Assembly (NCBI GenBank): GCA_015493405.1
Contig: WGDF01000094.1
Coordinates: forward strand, 1-12,257
Direction of reading: 5' to 3'
DNA from: Flavobacteriaceae bacterium
Lineage (GTDB): Bacteria; Bacteroidota; Bacteroidia; Flavobacteriales; Flavobacteriaceae
DNA: 12,257 nucleotides
Position numbers and translations under genes: made by a program. Under the pieces are notes generated by a model. That model had not been told where the DNA came from, did no database searches, and saw only the letters and a list, made by a program, of their open reading frames with translations. How positions within the stretch are numbered: the stretch's first letter is position 1; each line of letters opens with the position of its first letter. Positions 1 through 7,196 of this stretch are shown here, in pieces.

Positions 1-684
1 GTGATAATCCACCCAAAAATTATTGGCTCCATAAGAACTGAAGTTCAGCAATTCATCTTGCAATTTCCGGGGAATAATCTTATCGGTTTCATTGACAATC
101 TTAACCAAAGCATAGGATGTGCCGCGTTGATGTGCCAATTGCATCAATCGGGAAACGTCTTTGTAACCGGTATCAATACGATCCAACTCATCTAACAAAT
201 CATAAGCTTGCCTGATATCAGCTTTATTACGGCTCTTGAGTAAAATTTTAGCTTTTTTATACAAATGGTTGACCAGATGGCCTTTGGCACCGAGTATTTT
301 ATCGGTATAATTACGGAAGTTAAATTGAACCGGCTTATTTTGCTTGACTAAATAAAGCGGTAATAAGGGTTTTATTTTATCTTGACGCGTATCTAACAAT
401 AGATAAGTATCATATATTTGGCGCCATTTATCCGGATTGGGATCTTTTGATAGTTTATCAATCAAAGCCAAGTCTCTTTGTGTGGCTTTGTCATAAGACT
501 CTTTAAGCAAACTGACATATGGATCAGCACTTTTTTTGCCTTTCTTCTTAAGTATTTTTTCAATGGACATATCTATAGCCCGATCATAATTGCCACTTAA
601 AGTTGCTTGCTGAATTTCCTTTACGTTGCCACAAGATACGAGAAATAGGAGAAGCATACCACTCCATAGAGTTATTTTTTTCAT
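1..684 (-). CDS. Lipoprotein of unknown function, C-terminus cut by window edge
   Basis: The frame is open from an ATG at 684 to the left edge, giving 228 codons with no stop, so the C-terminus is missing. Residues 1-18 are a lipoprotein signal: M-K-K, a Leu-rich core (residues 10-16) and a lipobox Leu-Val-Ser-Cys with the lipidated Cys at 18. Gly-Asn follows the Cys, so I see no acidic surface-export signal. The rest is soluble, rich in Lys, Asp and Leu, and looks helical; the stretch around residues 25-75 and the segment DIRQAYDLLDELDRID near residue 170 resemble TPR-like helical hairpins, but this is an impression. A strong Bacteroidota-type promoter lies just upstream. I do not recognise a named family. 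It is probably anchored in the envelope and facing the periplasm. Confidence 0.8.
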   Translation of the reverse strand, partial: MKKITLWSGMLLLFLVSCGNVKEIQQATLSGNYDRAIDMSIEKILKKKGKKSADPYVSLLKESYDKATQRDLALIDKLSKDPNPDKWRQIYDTYLLLDTRQDKIKPLLPLYLVKQNKPVQFNFRNYTDKILGAKGHLVNHLYKKAKILLKSRNKADIRQAYDLLDELDRIDTGYKDVSRLMQLAHQRGTSYALVKIVNETDKIIPRKLQDELLNFSSYGANNFWVDYH

Positions 685-710
685 AATATTTGACTTTGTA
701 TATCTTTCTT

Positions 711-742
711 CAAAGATAATACCATTTGATTGAATAAACAAA
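711..742 (-). promoter_or_regulatory. Promoter of the lipoprotein gene
   Basis: On the minus strand the -7 element TATCTTTG (711-718) matches TAnnTTTG and is preceded, after 20 bp, by TTTG (739-742). This is the spacing expected for the primary sigma factor of Bacteroidota. It lies 26 bp upstream of the ATG at 684. The -33 element falls inside the T-run of the terminator of the upstream barrel gene. Confidence 0.7.
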
Positions 743-775
743 AAATCCCAAATGTCTTGAACAAATGGGACTTTT
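740..775 (-). terminator. Rho-independent terminator after the barrel gene
   Basis: Read on the minus strand, TCCCA (766-770) pairs with TGGGA (746-750). There is a further TGT/ACA pairing inside, after a T-T mismatch, and then a run of six T (740-745). It follows the stop of the outer-membrane barrel gene at 799 by about 25 bp. The stem is short, so efficiency may be moderate. Confidence 0.6.
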
Positions 776-798
776 AAATATCATTTTATAATCTATCT

Positions 799-1398
799 TT
801 AGAAATAAAAGACTATGTCTATAGCTAAATGTTTGGGAATAATTTTCGTATCATCGGCTTTTGCAATATCCGTAAACCCGAGATGGTAAGATAAACCCAA
901 AGCAATACTGCCAAAATCCAAATCATATTCGGCACCGGCACCCGCCATAAAGCTCATACCAAAGGAGTTAATTTGATCTTTCACATCCGTTTCTGCACCT
1001 GCCATTTTCATTTTAGCAGCAACATTCAAGTCGAAAGTTCCGCCGAAAAATCCGGTAATATGCACATTATCGGTAACTTCTTTACTGCGCAACTTTAAAG
1101 CTAAAGGAATTTCCAAAGTGGTGACAGACATATCAACGGCATTGGTGTCAAAAGATTTGCTGTGAATGAGCAAACCTGAATGCAAATAATAGTTGTCGGC
1201 AAATTGCAAGTCAGCCAACAAACCGCCTTTCCAGCCTAAACCGCCGGAGCCGTCTTTATCGGTAACCCATTTACCGTCAACTTTGGTTTCCATCTTATTA
1301 AAATTAATCGTCGGCGCCAAGGTCAAACCGATTTTAAAATCTTGAGATCGAGCTGAAAATCCTAAGATTAAGACTAACAATACAACAATTTTTTTCAT
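799..1398 (-). CDS. Small outer-membrane beta-barrel protein (PorT/OmpW-like fold)
   Basis: The protein has 199 residues. Residues 1-18 form a Sec signal peptide (M-K-K-I, a hydrophobic Val/Leu core, then A-R-S-Q with cleavage likely after the Ser or Gln). The mature part shows alternating hydrophobic strands typical of an eight-stranded barrel, such as the segments near residues 85-105, 110-130 and 155-175. It ends in IDIVFYF, a terminal Phe strand of the kind read by the BAM complex. Bacteroidota often encode such proteins under names like porin family or outer membrane beta-barrel protein, with no fixed role. The ATG at 1398 is chosen because it gives a complete signal peptide. The gene is monocistronic: a terminator follows, and xerD diverges from it across a 69-bp gap. 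Confidence 0.75.
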   Translation of the reverse strand: MKKIVVLLVLILGFSARSQDFKIGLTLAPTINFNKMETKVDGKWVTDKDGSGGLGWKGGLLADLQFADNYYLHSGLLIHSKSFDTNAVDMSVTTLEIPLALKLRSKEVTDNVHITGFFGGTFDLNVAAKMKMAGAETDVKDQINSFGMSFMAGAGAEYDLDFGSIALGLSYHLGFTDIAKADDTKIIPKHLAIDIVFYF

Positions 1399-1467
1399 AT
1401 CTTTATTTTTTTATTTAAGTTTTTTTATAAAAGCAAATATGCAATTTTTTTTAATACCAAGCAACCT

Positions 1468-2361
1468 ATGAAATGGGAATCTGCCATAACGCAATTCAAA
1501 TTATATCTAAAGCTCGAAAAACAATTGTCGGACAATAGTATTGCCGCCTATTTAAATGATGTCAATAAGTTAAAGAATTTTGCTTTAACGGATACGGCTT
1601 TATTACCGGATGCCATTTCAGCTACTCAAATCAAAGATTTCATATATCAATTATCGGCTTTTATATCACCCCGAACGCAAGCCCGTCTCTTATCAGGCTT
1701 GCGCTTGTTTTTTAACTTTTTACTTCTTGAAAATAAAATTGATAGCAACCCGCTGGATTTGATTGAATCGCCGAAAATAAGTCGCAAACTCCCCGATGTC
1801 TTGAGCTTGGAAGAAATTGACCAAATGATTGCCGCTATAGATCTCAGCAAGCCTGAAGGCGAACGCAATAGAAGCATCATAGAAACCCTTTATGGTTGCG
1901 GCTTGCGCGTTTCGGAATTAACAAATCTGCATTTATCCGACTTGTTTTTTGAAGAAGGTTTTATCAAAGTTACCGGCAAAGGTGATAAGCAACGCTTTGT
2001 TCCGATTAGCCCTTACACCCAAAAATATATCAAGATTTACTTGCAGCACATTCGTCAGCAGCAAAAAATTCATCCTGATTTTACAGATGTCTTATATTTA
2101 AACAGACGTGGCAAACAGTTGACCCGCGTGATGATTTTTCATATCATAAAGGATTTGGTTAAAAAAGCCGGCATTACCAAACAAATCAGTCCACACTCCT
2201 TAAGGCATGCCTTTGCAACGCATCTGTTGGAAAATGGTGCCGATTTGCGAAGCATACAACTATTATTGGGTCATGAAAGCATCACAACCACCGAAATTTA
2301 TTTGCACCTCGACAAACAAAAATTACATGAAACCTTACGCAAATATCATCCGAGAGCTTGA
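1468..2361 (+). CDS. xerD: Site-specific tyrosine recombinase XerD
   Basis: This 297-residue protein has the usual Xer length. Its role is to resolve chromosome dimers at dif with a XerC partner, acting with FtsK at the septum. Residues 1-90 form the SAM-like N-terminal DNA-binding domain and residues 108-290 the catalytic domain. The full active site is visible: Arg147 (GCGLRVSEL), Lys171 (TGKGDKQR), His243 and Arg246 (HSLRHAFATHLL), His269 (LLGHES) and the nucleophile Tyr278 (TTEIYLHLD). The C-terminal tail ending YHPRA resembles XerD rather than XerC, though I judge this from memory. A phage or transposon integrase is unlikely given the length and the housekeeping context. The stop lies 4 bp from the stop of the convergent gene, with no hairpin between them. 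Confidence 0.9.
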   Translation: MKWESAITQFKLYLKLEKQLSDNSIAAYLNDVNKLKNFALTDTALLPDAISATQIKDFIYQLSAFISPRTQARLLSGLRLFFNFLLLENKIDSNPLDLIESPKISRKLPDVLSLEEIDQMIAAIDLSKPEGERNRSIIETLYGCGLRVSELTNLHLSDLFFEEGFIKVTGKGDKQRFVPISPYTQKYIKIYLQHIRQQQKIHPDFTDVLYLNRRGKQLTRVMIFHIIKDLVKKAGITKQISPHSLRHAFATHLLENGADLRSIQLLLGHESITTTEIYLHLDKQKLHETLRKYHPRA

Positions 2362-2365
2362 AAAA

Positions 2366-2827
2366 TCAAAAAGTAAAGCGCAATGATAAAGCACCGCCGT
2401 CTCCAAAGAAACCGGAATACCCCAGCAAATTGATATAAGGTTTCCAATCCAAACCTAAAGCGATTGGTGTTCGGGGAATATCGTATTCTATCCCCAGAAT
2501 ACCATCAACACCAATTACAGTAGCCGTTCCCTCCGTATCCCAATGGGTATATTTGGTATCATAAAAACCGATGTGAGCACCATAACCATAAAACCAATAC
2601 AAGCCGTTTACATCGGTAATATCTCTATGATGTTCCAACAAACCGACCAGTTCCCAACCTTGCCAACGTGTGTGAAGAATCCCTTCTATTGCCGTTTGAT
2701 TGGCAATAAAATTTTTGTAAGTAATGCCACTAAATAAGCCACCTCTTAACCCGATAGCTTGTTGATATTCTTGAGCAAACAAATGCGTCGTCATTAAAAA
2801 TGCCAATATTATAAAATACTTTTTCAT
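2366..2827 (-). CDS. Secreted outer-membrane barrel-like protein, unknown function
   Basis: The protein has 153 residues. Residues 1-19 are a clear signal peptide (M-K-K-Y, a hydrophobic core, then HLFAQ with cleavage likely after Ala18 or Gln19). The mature protein is rich in Gly, Tyr and Trp, with alternating strands. It contains GLRGGLFSGITYKNF near the start, an internal GYGAHIGFYD segment, and a final LSLRFTF ending in Phe. All of this suggests a short beta-barrel in the outer membrane. The ATG at 2827 is the only sensible start because it opens the signal peptide. A TATATTTG promoter element lies 29 bp upstream. I do not recognise a specific family. Confidence 0.7.
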   Translation of the reverse strand: MKKYFIILAFLMTTHLFAQEYQQAIGLRGGLFSGITYKNFIANQTAIEGILHTRWQGWELVGLLEHHRDITDVNGLYWFYGYGAHIGFYDTKYTHWDTEGTATVIGVDGILGIEYDIPRTPIALGLDWKPYINLLGYSGFFGDGGALSLRFTF

Positions 2828-2856
2828 CCGGTTTATTTTTAAGTTTTGAAATTAGT

Positions 2857-2864
2857 CAAATATA
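2857..2864 (-). promoter_or_regulatory. -7 element for the barrel-like gene at 2827
   Basis: TATATTTG on the minus strand fits TAnnTTTG and lies 29 bp before the ATG at 2827, between this gene and the restored stop of the upstream Mpo1-like gene (2889). No TTG is found at the proper -33 distance, so only half of the promoter is supported. Confidence 0.45.
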
Positions 2865-2888
2865 AGACAAAAAATCGCCATTGGTATC

Positions 2889-3208
2889 TTAACGTTTGGG
2901 GTGAAAAGTTATTTTACCGGTGAGCAATTGAAAGAACATTTTAAAATCCGAAATTAAACTCCATAAAGGATATTGAAAAGTAGCCGGTTTGTTTTTTCAA
3001 ATACAAAATGCCCCAACCAGGCAAAACCATAGCCCACTATAGGAATCAAAATCCAATACCACCAACTGCCTGTAAAAATAGCCTCAAACAAACAGAAGAA
3101 CACGCCCAATGTGCCTATAAAATGTAAACTGCGATTAATCGGATTTTGGTGTTCGGTCAAATAAAAAGGATAAAATTCACGATAAGTCGTATAAATATGT
3201 TGATTCAT
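2889..3208 (-). pseudogene. Mpo1-like (DUF962) membrane protein, frameshifted by one base
   Basis: The family is related to yeast Mpo1, an Fe(II)-dependent dioxygenase of 2-hydroxy fatty acid alpha-oxidation; the bacterial members have no proven role. From the ATG at 3208 the frame reads YPFYLTEHQNPINRSLHF, then two hydrophobic segments, then GYGFAWLGHFVFEK. These carry the conserved family His residues (20, 29 and 67). After FEK the frame stops at 2954, giving 84 residues. Another frame then reads NKPATFQYPLWSLISDFKMF and on to a stop at 2889, which is exactly the expected family C-terminus. Adding one A to the A6 run (T6 at 2992-2997 on the plus strand) restores a 106-residue protein. It may be a true mutation, a sequencing error in a homopolymer, or recoding. 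A TTG start at 3214 is in frame, but the ATG at 3208 is preferred. Confidence 0.8.
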
Positions 3209-3233
3209 TTTCAATTATTTTTTAAATTAGTTA

Positions 3234-3266
3234 CAAAAATACAAAACAAAAACGGCAGTAACCAAA
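3234..3266 (-). promoter_or_regulatory. Promoter of the Mpo1-like gene
   Basis: On the minus strand TATTTTTG (3234-3241) fits TAnnTTTG. TTTG (3263-3266) lies 21 bp upstream of it. The -7 element is 25 bp before the ATG at 3208. Confidence 0.6.
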
Positions 3267-3397
3267 CAAAAATTACATTATTCAAATTATCATATTTAAT
3301 TATCAATTCATAACAACCAAGATTTATAATTCTCCTTAGACAAACATTTTTTTTGTTTGATTATTTTGCATAATTTCGTAACATCTAAAGAAATGCT

Positions 3398-4084
3398 ATG
3401 TCTGATATCTTAGTTCTAGTCAAAAATGCCAAAATATTACAACGCGGTAAACCGGTTTTAACCCAAGTTAATTTTGAAGTTAAACGCGGAGATTTCGTTT
3501 ATTTAATCGGCTCTACCGGCAGTGGCAAAAGTAGTTTGCTCAAAACTTTATATGGCGAATTGCCTTTGGAAAACGGCGCTGGCACAGTCGTCGATTTTAA
3601 ATTGCGACAACTCAAATCCAAACAAATTCCTTATCTAAGACGCCGCTTGGGTATTGTTTTTCAAGATTTTCAATTACTCAATGACCGCAATATCTTTGAA
3701 AATTTGAAATTTGTTTTAAAAGCAACAGGCTGGAAAGACCGACTAAAAATCAAACAACAGATAGAAAAGGTTTTGACCCAAGTTGGTATGCTGGGTAAAA
3801 TAAACCGTTTACCACATCAATTATCAGGTGGCGAACAACAACGTATTGCTATTGCCCGGGCTTTACTCAATGAGCCGGAACTCATTTTAGCCGATGAACC
3901 CACAGGCAATCTCGATCCTGAAACTTCAAAAGGTATTATCAACTTACTCAAACAACTCAATGAAAAAGGGCAGACAGTTATTATGGCAACACACGATTAT
4001 GCTTTAATCTACCAATACCCTTCCACTACTTTTAAATGTGATGCCGGCAAACTATTTGAAGTGGAACTCGAACTGAATCTATGA
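3398..4084 (+). CDS. ftsE: FtsE-type ABC transporter ATP-binding protein
   Basis: This 228-residue protein has the single ABC ATPase domain and length of FtsE. In other bacteria FtsE works with the membrane protein FtsX to drive peptidoglycan hydrolases at the division septum. All nucleotide-binding motifs are intact: Walker A GSTGSGKS (38-45), Q-loop Gln89 (VFQDFQLL), signature LSGGEQQR (142-149), Walker B LILADEP (162-168) with catalytic Glu167, D-loop NLD (171-173) and switch His199. The VFQDFQLL and DEPTGNLDPE motifs favour FtsE/LolD/MacB-type ATPases over importer ATPases. No ftsX is next to it; in Bacteroidota ftsX is commonly elsewhere. Its TGA overlaps the ATG of the next gene (ATGA, 4081-4084), so the two are probably translationally coupled. 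Confidence 0.85.
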   Translation: MSDILVLVKNAKILQRGKPVLTQVNFEVKRGDFVYLIGSTGSGKSSLLKTLYGELPLENGAGTVVDFKLRQLKSKQIPYLRRRLGIVFQDFQLLNDRNIFENLKFVLKATGWKDRLKIKQQIEKVLTQVGMLGKINRLPHQLSGGEQQRIAIARALLNEPELILADEPTGNLDPETSKGIINLLKQLNEKGQTVIMATHDYALIYQYPSTTFKCDAGKLFEVELELNL

Positions 4085-4965
4085 TTTCCGTTCTCATTCC
4101 GACATATAACTATAATGTCTATCCGCTGGCCAAAGAAATGCAAAAACAATTTGAGAAATCCGGCGTGCCTTATGAAATTCGCATTTATGATGACGCCTCA
4201 ACTCAAAACTATGGAAATAATCAACTCATCCGTAATCTCAAACATGTCATCTATAAAAAATTGCCTGAAAATAAAGGGCGATTGGCTTTAAGATACCAAT
4301 TGGCCACAGAAGCCGAATTTGATTTACTGCTATTTATGGATGCTGATACTTTTCCTCAAGATCGTTTTTTTGTCAGCAAACTCTTAAAAACTATTGAAAA
4401 AGAAACAGCCGATGTTTACTTCGGAGGACTCAAAGTGCCTTCTAATCCACCGGCTCCGGATCGTATTTTACGCTGGAAATATGGTAAAGAACGAGAAAGT
4501 AAACCACTTGAGATGCGTCAAAAAGATCCCTATAAAAGTATCTTATGTGGCTGTTTGACACTCAAAAAAAGTGTATTTTTAAATGAAGCTGCTCAGATGT
4601 TAGCTTTAAAAAAGTATGGCTTAGACGTGTTGTTTTCTTATCAACTCAAAAAAAATAAGAGAAGCATTTTACATTTTCACAATCCCGTTACACATTTAGG
4701 CTTTGAAACCAATCCCGTATTTTTGGCTAAAACCCGGGAAGCCTTGGCAACTTTCAAATTCTTGGTTGATCAGTCACTATTACCTCAAGATTACATCAAA
4801 CTGACACATTATGCCTATCAATTAAAAAAAATACTACCCAAATCTGCATGGTCCTTGATGTATAAAATCAGCCGAAGGGCTCTACAAAAAAATTTAAATT
4901 CCGGAAAGCCGTCTCTTAAACTATTTGATATTTATAAACTACTCTATTTCAATCAACTAAATTGA
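4081..4965 (+). CDS. Family 2 glycosyltransferase (GT-A fold)
   Basis: The protein has 294 residues. The N-terminal GT-A domain begins with ISVLIPTYN (2-10) and carries the nucleotide-binding acidic motif YDDAS (36-40), LPENKGR (61-67) and the metal-binding DxD motif in FMDADTF (D87, D89). It should transfer a sugar from a nucleotide donor to a lipid, polysaccharide or protein acceptor at the inner face of the membrane. Donor and acceptor cannot be told from the sequence. Residues 150-294 are a basic C-terminal region with an LCGCLTLKKSVF segment that probably helps shape the acceptor site. No transmembrane helix is evident. The start ATG overlaps the ftsE stop, and the next glycosyltransferase begins 5 bp after its stop, so all three are likely one transcript. 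Confidence 0.85.
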   Translation: MISVLIPTYNYNVYPLAKEMQKQFEKSGVPYEIRIYDDASTQNYGNNQLIRNLKHVIYKKLPENKGRLALRYQLATEAEFDLLLFMDADTFPQDRFFVSKLLKTIEKETADVYFGGLKVPSNPPAPDRILRWKYGKERESKPLEMRQKDPYKSILCGCLTLKKSVFLNEAAQMLALKKYGLDVLFSYQLKKNKRSILHFHNPVTHLGFETNPVFLAKTREALATFKFLVDQSLLPQDYIKLTHYAYQLKKILPKSAWSLMYKISRRALQKNLNSGKPSLKLFDIYKLLYFNQLN

Positions 4966-4970
4966 TTTAA

Positions 4971-5897
4971 ATGCCAAAAATTTCAGTCGTCATTCCGGTC
5001 TATAATAAAGCTAAATACCTGGCTCAAACCATTCAAAGTGTCTTGGAACAAGATTTTACCGATTTTGAACTCATTCTCATAGACGACGGTTCTACAGACG
5101 CCTCAGATACAATTATACGGAAATTCAACGACCATCGGCTTAAGACTTACAAACAAGCCAATCAAGGTGTTGCCATAGCCAGAAACAAGGGCGTTTCACT
5201 GGCGTCAAGCCCTTTAATTGCTTTTTTAGATGCCGATGACATCTGGTTTTCCAATCATTTATCTGAGATTTATAGTTTATATCAAAATTTTCCGGATGCC
5301 GTTTTCTTTGGAACGGCTTACAAATTAAATTTTAAAAATAAACGTTTTAAAGTCGTTTTTCCTTTTGAAAAAAGTCAAATACAACTCAAGCCTTATTACA
5401 AATACGATTTGGGACAAGCTTTGTTTTATATGAGCAATTTTGCCATAAAAAAAGATGTTTTCATCCGGGAAAAAGGCTTTAAAGCTCATATTGACGCCGA
5501 AGACACCGAATTTTTTATACGAATCGGACTTAGATATCCAATGGCTTATAGTCAATCCGTTACGATGGAACATTTAAATGAAGCGGATAACAGTCTTTTT
5601 CAACAATATAAACTCGAAAAAAAAATGCAATTGCTCGATTTTTTTAAAGTCGAAGCACAAAAAGACCCCAATTTACAAAGATATTTAGATATTCACCGTT
5701 ATGCTTGGATCATAGAATTACTCTTAGCCGGCGAAACATCAAAAGCACAAAAACTAAAACAAGAAATTGACCTGAAGCATTTGAATTATAAACAAAAATT
5801 ACTGATTCGTTTACCGTCTTTTACCATACGTTTTCTGAAAAATATACAAAACCAATTGAACAGATTGGGATTTTATTACACGCCTTTTTCTAATTAA
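4971..5897 (+). CDS. Family 2 glycosyltransferase (GT-A fold)
   Basis: The protein has 308 residues and a textbook GT2 N-terminus: ISVVIPVYNKAKYL (4-17), the acidic motif LIDDGSTDAS (36-45), ANQGVAIARNKG (63-74) and the metal-binding FLDADDIW (85-92). It belongs to the WcaA/EpsJ-like group that builds cell-surface glycans. The AEDTEFFIRIG segment (about 177-187) matches the ED motif that usually holds the catalytic base in this family. The last 90 residues are basic and helical with no clear domain. It differs clearly from the preceding glycosyltransferase (DDGS against DDAS, and a different C-terminal half), so this is not a recent duplication. It is the last gene of the ftsE-led unit and ends 6 bp from the stop of the convergent DUF1599 gene. 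Confidence 0.85.
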   Translation: MPKISVVIPVYNKAKYLAQTIQSVLEQDFTDFELILIDDGSTDASDTIIRKFNDHRLKTYKQANQGVAIARNKGVSLASSPLIAFLDADDIWFSNHLSEIYSLYQNFPDAVFFGTAYKLNFKNKRFKVVFPFEKSQIQLKPYYKYDLGQALFYMSNFAIKKDVFIREKGFKAHIDAEDTEFFIRIGLRYPMAYSQSVTMEHLNEADNSLFQQYKLEKKMQLLDFFKVEAQKDPNLQRYLDIHRYAWIIELLLAGETSKAQKLKQEIDLKHLNYKQKLLIRLPSFTIRFLKNIQNQLNRLGFYYTPFSN

Positions 5898-5903
5898 AAA
5901 TTT

Positions 5904-6455
5904 CTATGAGTTTTGATCCTTTTCCATCATTAAAATCAAAGCAAAAACAGCATAATTAATGATATCGAGATAATTGGCATCAATACCTTCGGAAATACGG
6001 GTTTGACCTTGATTCTCCTCAATTTGTTTCACGCGGTAAAGTTTTTGAATAATCAAATCGGTAATGGAACTGATGCGCATATCGCGCCAAGCTTCGCCGT
6101 AATCATGATTTTTTGCCATCATCAAAACTTTAGCTTGCGCAATTTTTTGATCGTATAATTTTGCAGCTTCATCCAAAGACATATCAGGCTGCTCGGCAAC
6201 CCCTTTATCCAATTGAATTAAAGCCATAGCGGCATAATTTATCAAACCTAAAAATTCGGGGACCTCACTCTCATCTACCTTACGTTCTTGACTTTCTTGC
6301 AGTTGCCGGATTCTTGAAGCCTTAATATACATCTGATCAGTAAATGAAGGCATACGTAACACACGCCAAGCACTACCGTAATCTTTCATTTTTTTTATGA
6401 AAATATCTCGTGCTTTGCGGATGACTTGATCGTATTGTTTTGAAGTTTTTTCCAT
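5904..6455 (-). CDS. DUF1599 protein with two tandem domain copies
   Basis: The protein has 183 residues built from two copies of one alpha-helical unit. Copy 1 (about 7-82) and copy 2 (about 100-177) align motif by motif. KDYGSAWR (24-31) matches HDYGEAWR (117-124), SFTDQMYIKASRIRQLQE (37-54) matches SITDLIIQKLYRVKQIEE (130-147), and LGLINYAAMALI (69-80) matches LDIINYAVFALI (163-174). This is the DUF1599 family (Pfam PF07659), which I recall being described as a nucleotide-modification-associated domain; no reaction has been shown to my knowledge. No signal peptide or membrane segment is present, so it is cytoplasmic. It starts 28 bp after the stop of the UmuD-like gene on the same strand and is probably co-transcribed with it. 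Confidence 0.85.
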   Translation of the reverse strand: MEKTSKQYDQVIRKARDIFIKKMKDYGSAWRVLRMPSFTDQMYIKASRIRQLQESQERKVDESEVPEFLGLINYAAMALIQLDKGVAEQPDMSLDEAAKLYDQKIAQAKVLMMAKNHDYGEAWRDMRISSITDLIIQKLYRVKQIEENQGQTRISEGIDANYLDIINYAVFALILMMEKDQNS

Positions 6456-6483
6456 TGATTATTGGTTTCGTTCCATATAAAAT

Positions 6484-6933
6484 TTACACTTTTTTGATCA
6501 CGTAAGTTACTATGCCCCACACGATAAATTCATTGGCTTCGGTAATTTCAATCGGCTTAAATGCATCATTGGCAGGCATCAAAAAAACTTGGCCGTTTTC
6601 CAATTTTAATTTTTTAACAGTGAACTCTCCATCGATGAAACACACGACCGTCATATTATTCCGATATTCCAAAGAGCGATCAATGACCAAAATATCGCCG
6701 TCGTCAATGCCGGCATCTTTCATCGACAGCCCTTTAACCCTACCGTAAAATGTCGCTGCCGGATGCTTGATGAGTTCTTTGTTGAGATCCAAAGTCAAAT
6801 CCATATAATCTTGGGCCGGAGACGGAAATCCCGCTGCTATACCTTCATTGACATAAGGCAACGATAAATTTGTAGCAGCGTCAGCCGTATAAAAATCTAT
6901 CGGATGTGATGAGCGAAGATAGTGTAAACGCAT
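6484..6933 (-). CDS. umuD: UmuD-like self-cleaving S24 peptidase
   Basis: From the ATG at 6933 the protein has 149 residues. UmuD is cut by RecA-stimulated self-cleavage and the product joins UmuC as error-prone polymerase V. All key features line up with E. coli UmuD: a cleavage site Ala34-Gly35 followed by GFPSPAQDYMDLTLDLN, catalytic Ser70 in KGLSMKDAGIDDGD, and catalytic Lys107 in DGEFTVKKLKL, with the same Ser-Lys spacing of 37 residues as E. coli Ser60-Lys97. There is no N-terminal DNA-binding domain, so it is not LexA. A GTG at 6951 is in frame but lies inside the -7 element, so the ATG at 6933 is chosen. No umuC is next to it; the downstream neighbour is the DUF1599 gene. Confidence 0.85.
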   Translation of the reverse strand: MRLHYLRSSHPIDFYTADAATNLSLPYVNEGIAAGFPSPAQDYMDLTLDLNKELIKHPAATFYGRVKGLSMKDAGIDDGDILVIDRSLEYRNNMTVVCFIDGEFTVKKLKLENGQVFLMPANDAFKPIEITEANEFIVWGIVTYVIKKV

Positions 6934-6950
6934 AAAAATAATTATAAGCA

Positions 6951-6958
6951 CAAAGATA
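6951..6958 (-). promoter_or_regulatory. -7 element for the umuD-like gene
   Basis: TATCTTTG on the minus strand fits TAnnTTTG and ends 17 bp before the ATG at 6933, which decides the start against the GTG at 6951. A TTTG lies only about 13 bp upstream, which is too close, so the -33 element is not clear. Confidence 0.55.
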
Positions 6959-7196
6959 CTAAATTAAACGGCAAAATGAAGTGGAAAAATATTTGTATCA
7001 AGCAAATTATCTAACTGCTACTTTTAATAAAGATGTGTAAAAATGACTTTTTTGTATCACCGGTTATAATTTAGCAGGAGTTGTTACTAATTCCGGAAGA
7101 AATGAAGTTTGTTTAGTAAAAATATAGGATATAATCATGTGAGAGTAGCACAAAACATTTGGTTAAGTCATAGTAATTGGAAAAAAAAAGAAAAAA

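Noticed and set aside
1468..2361. Tyrosine recombinase as integrase of a mobile element
   Set aside because: Its length, motifs and C-terminus match XerD. No excisionase, attachment repeat or cargo genes flank it.
3398..5897. Surface polysaccharide or O-antigen cluster
   Set aside because: There are only two glycosyltransferases, with no flippase, polymerase, sugar-nucleotide synthesis or export genes nearby.
6934..6951. Longer UmuD start (GTG at 6951)
   Set aside because: The GTG lies within the TATCTTTG -7 element; the ATG at 6933 is downstream with proper spacing.
6955..7126. Protein-like plus-strand frame containing QANYLTATFNKDV and GYNLAGVVTNSGRNEV
   Set aside because: Two stops interrupt it (TAA and TGA, two codons apart) and it has no start or recognisable family. 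It could be decayed coding sequence but chance cannot be excluded.
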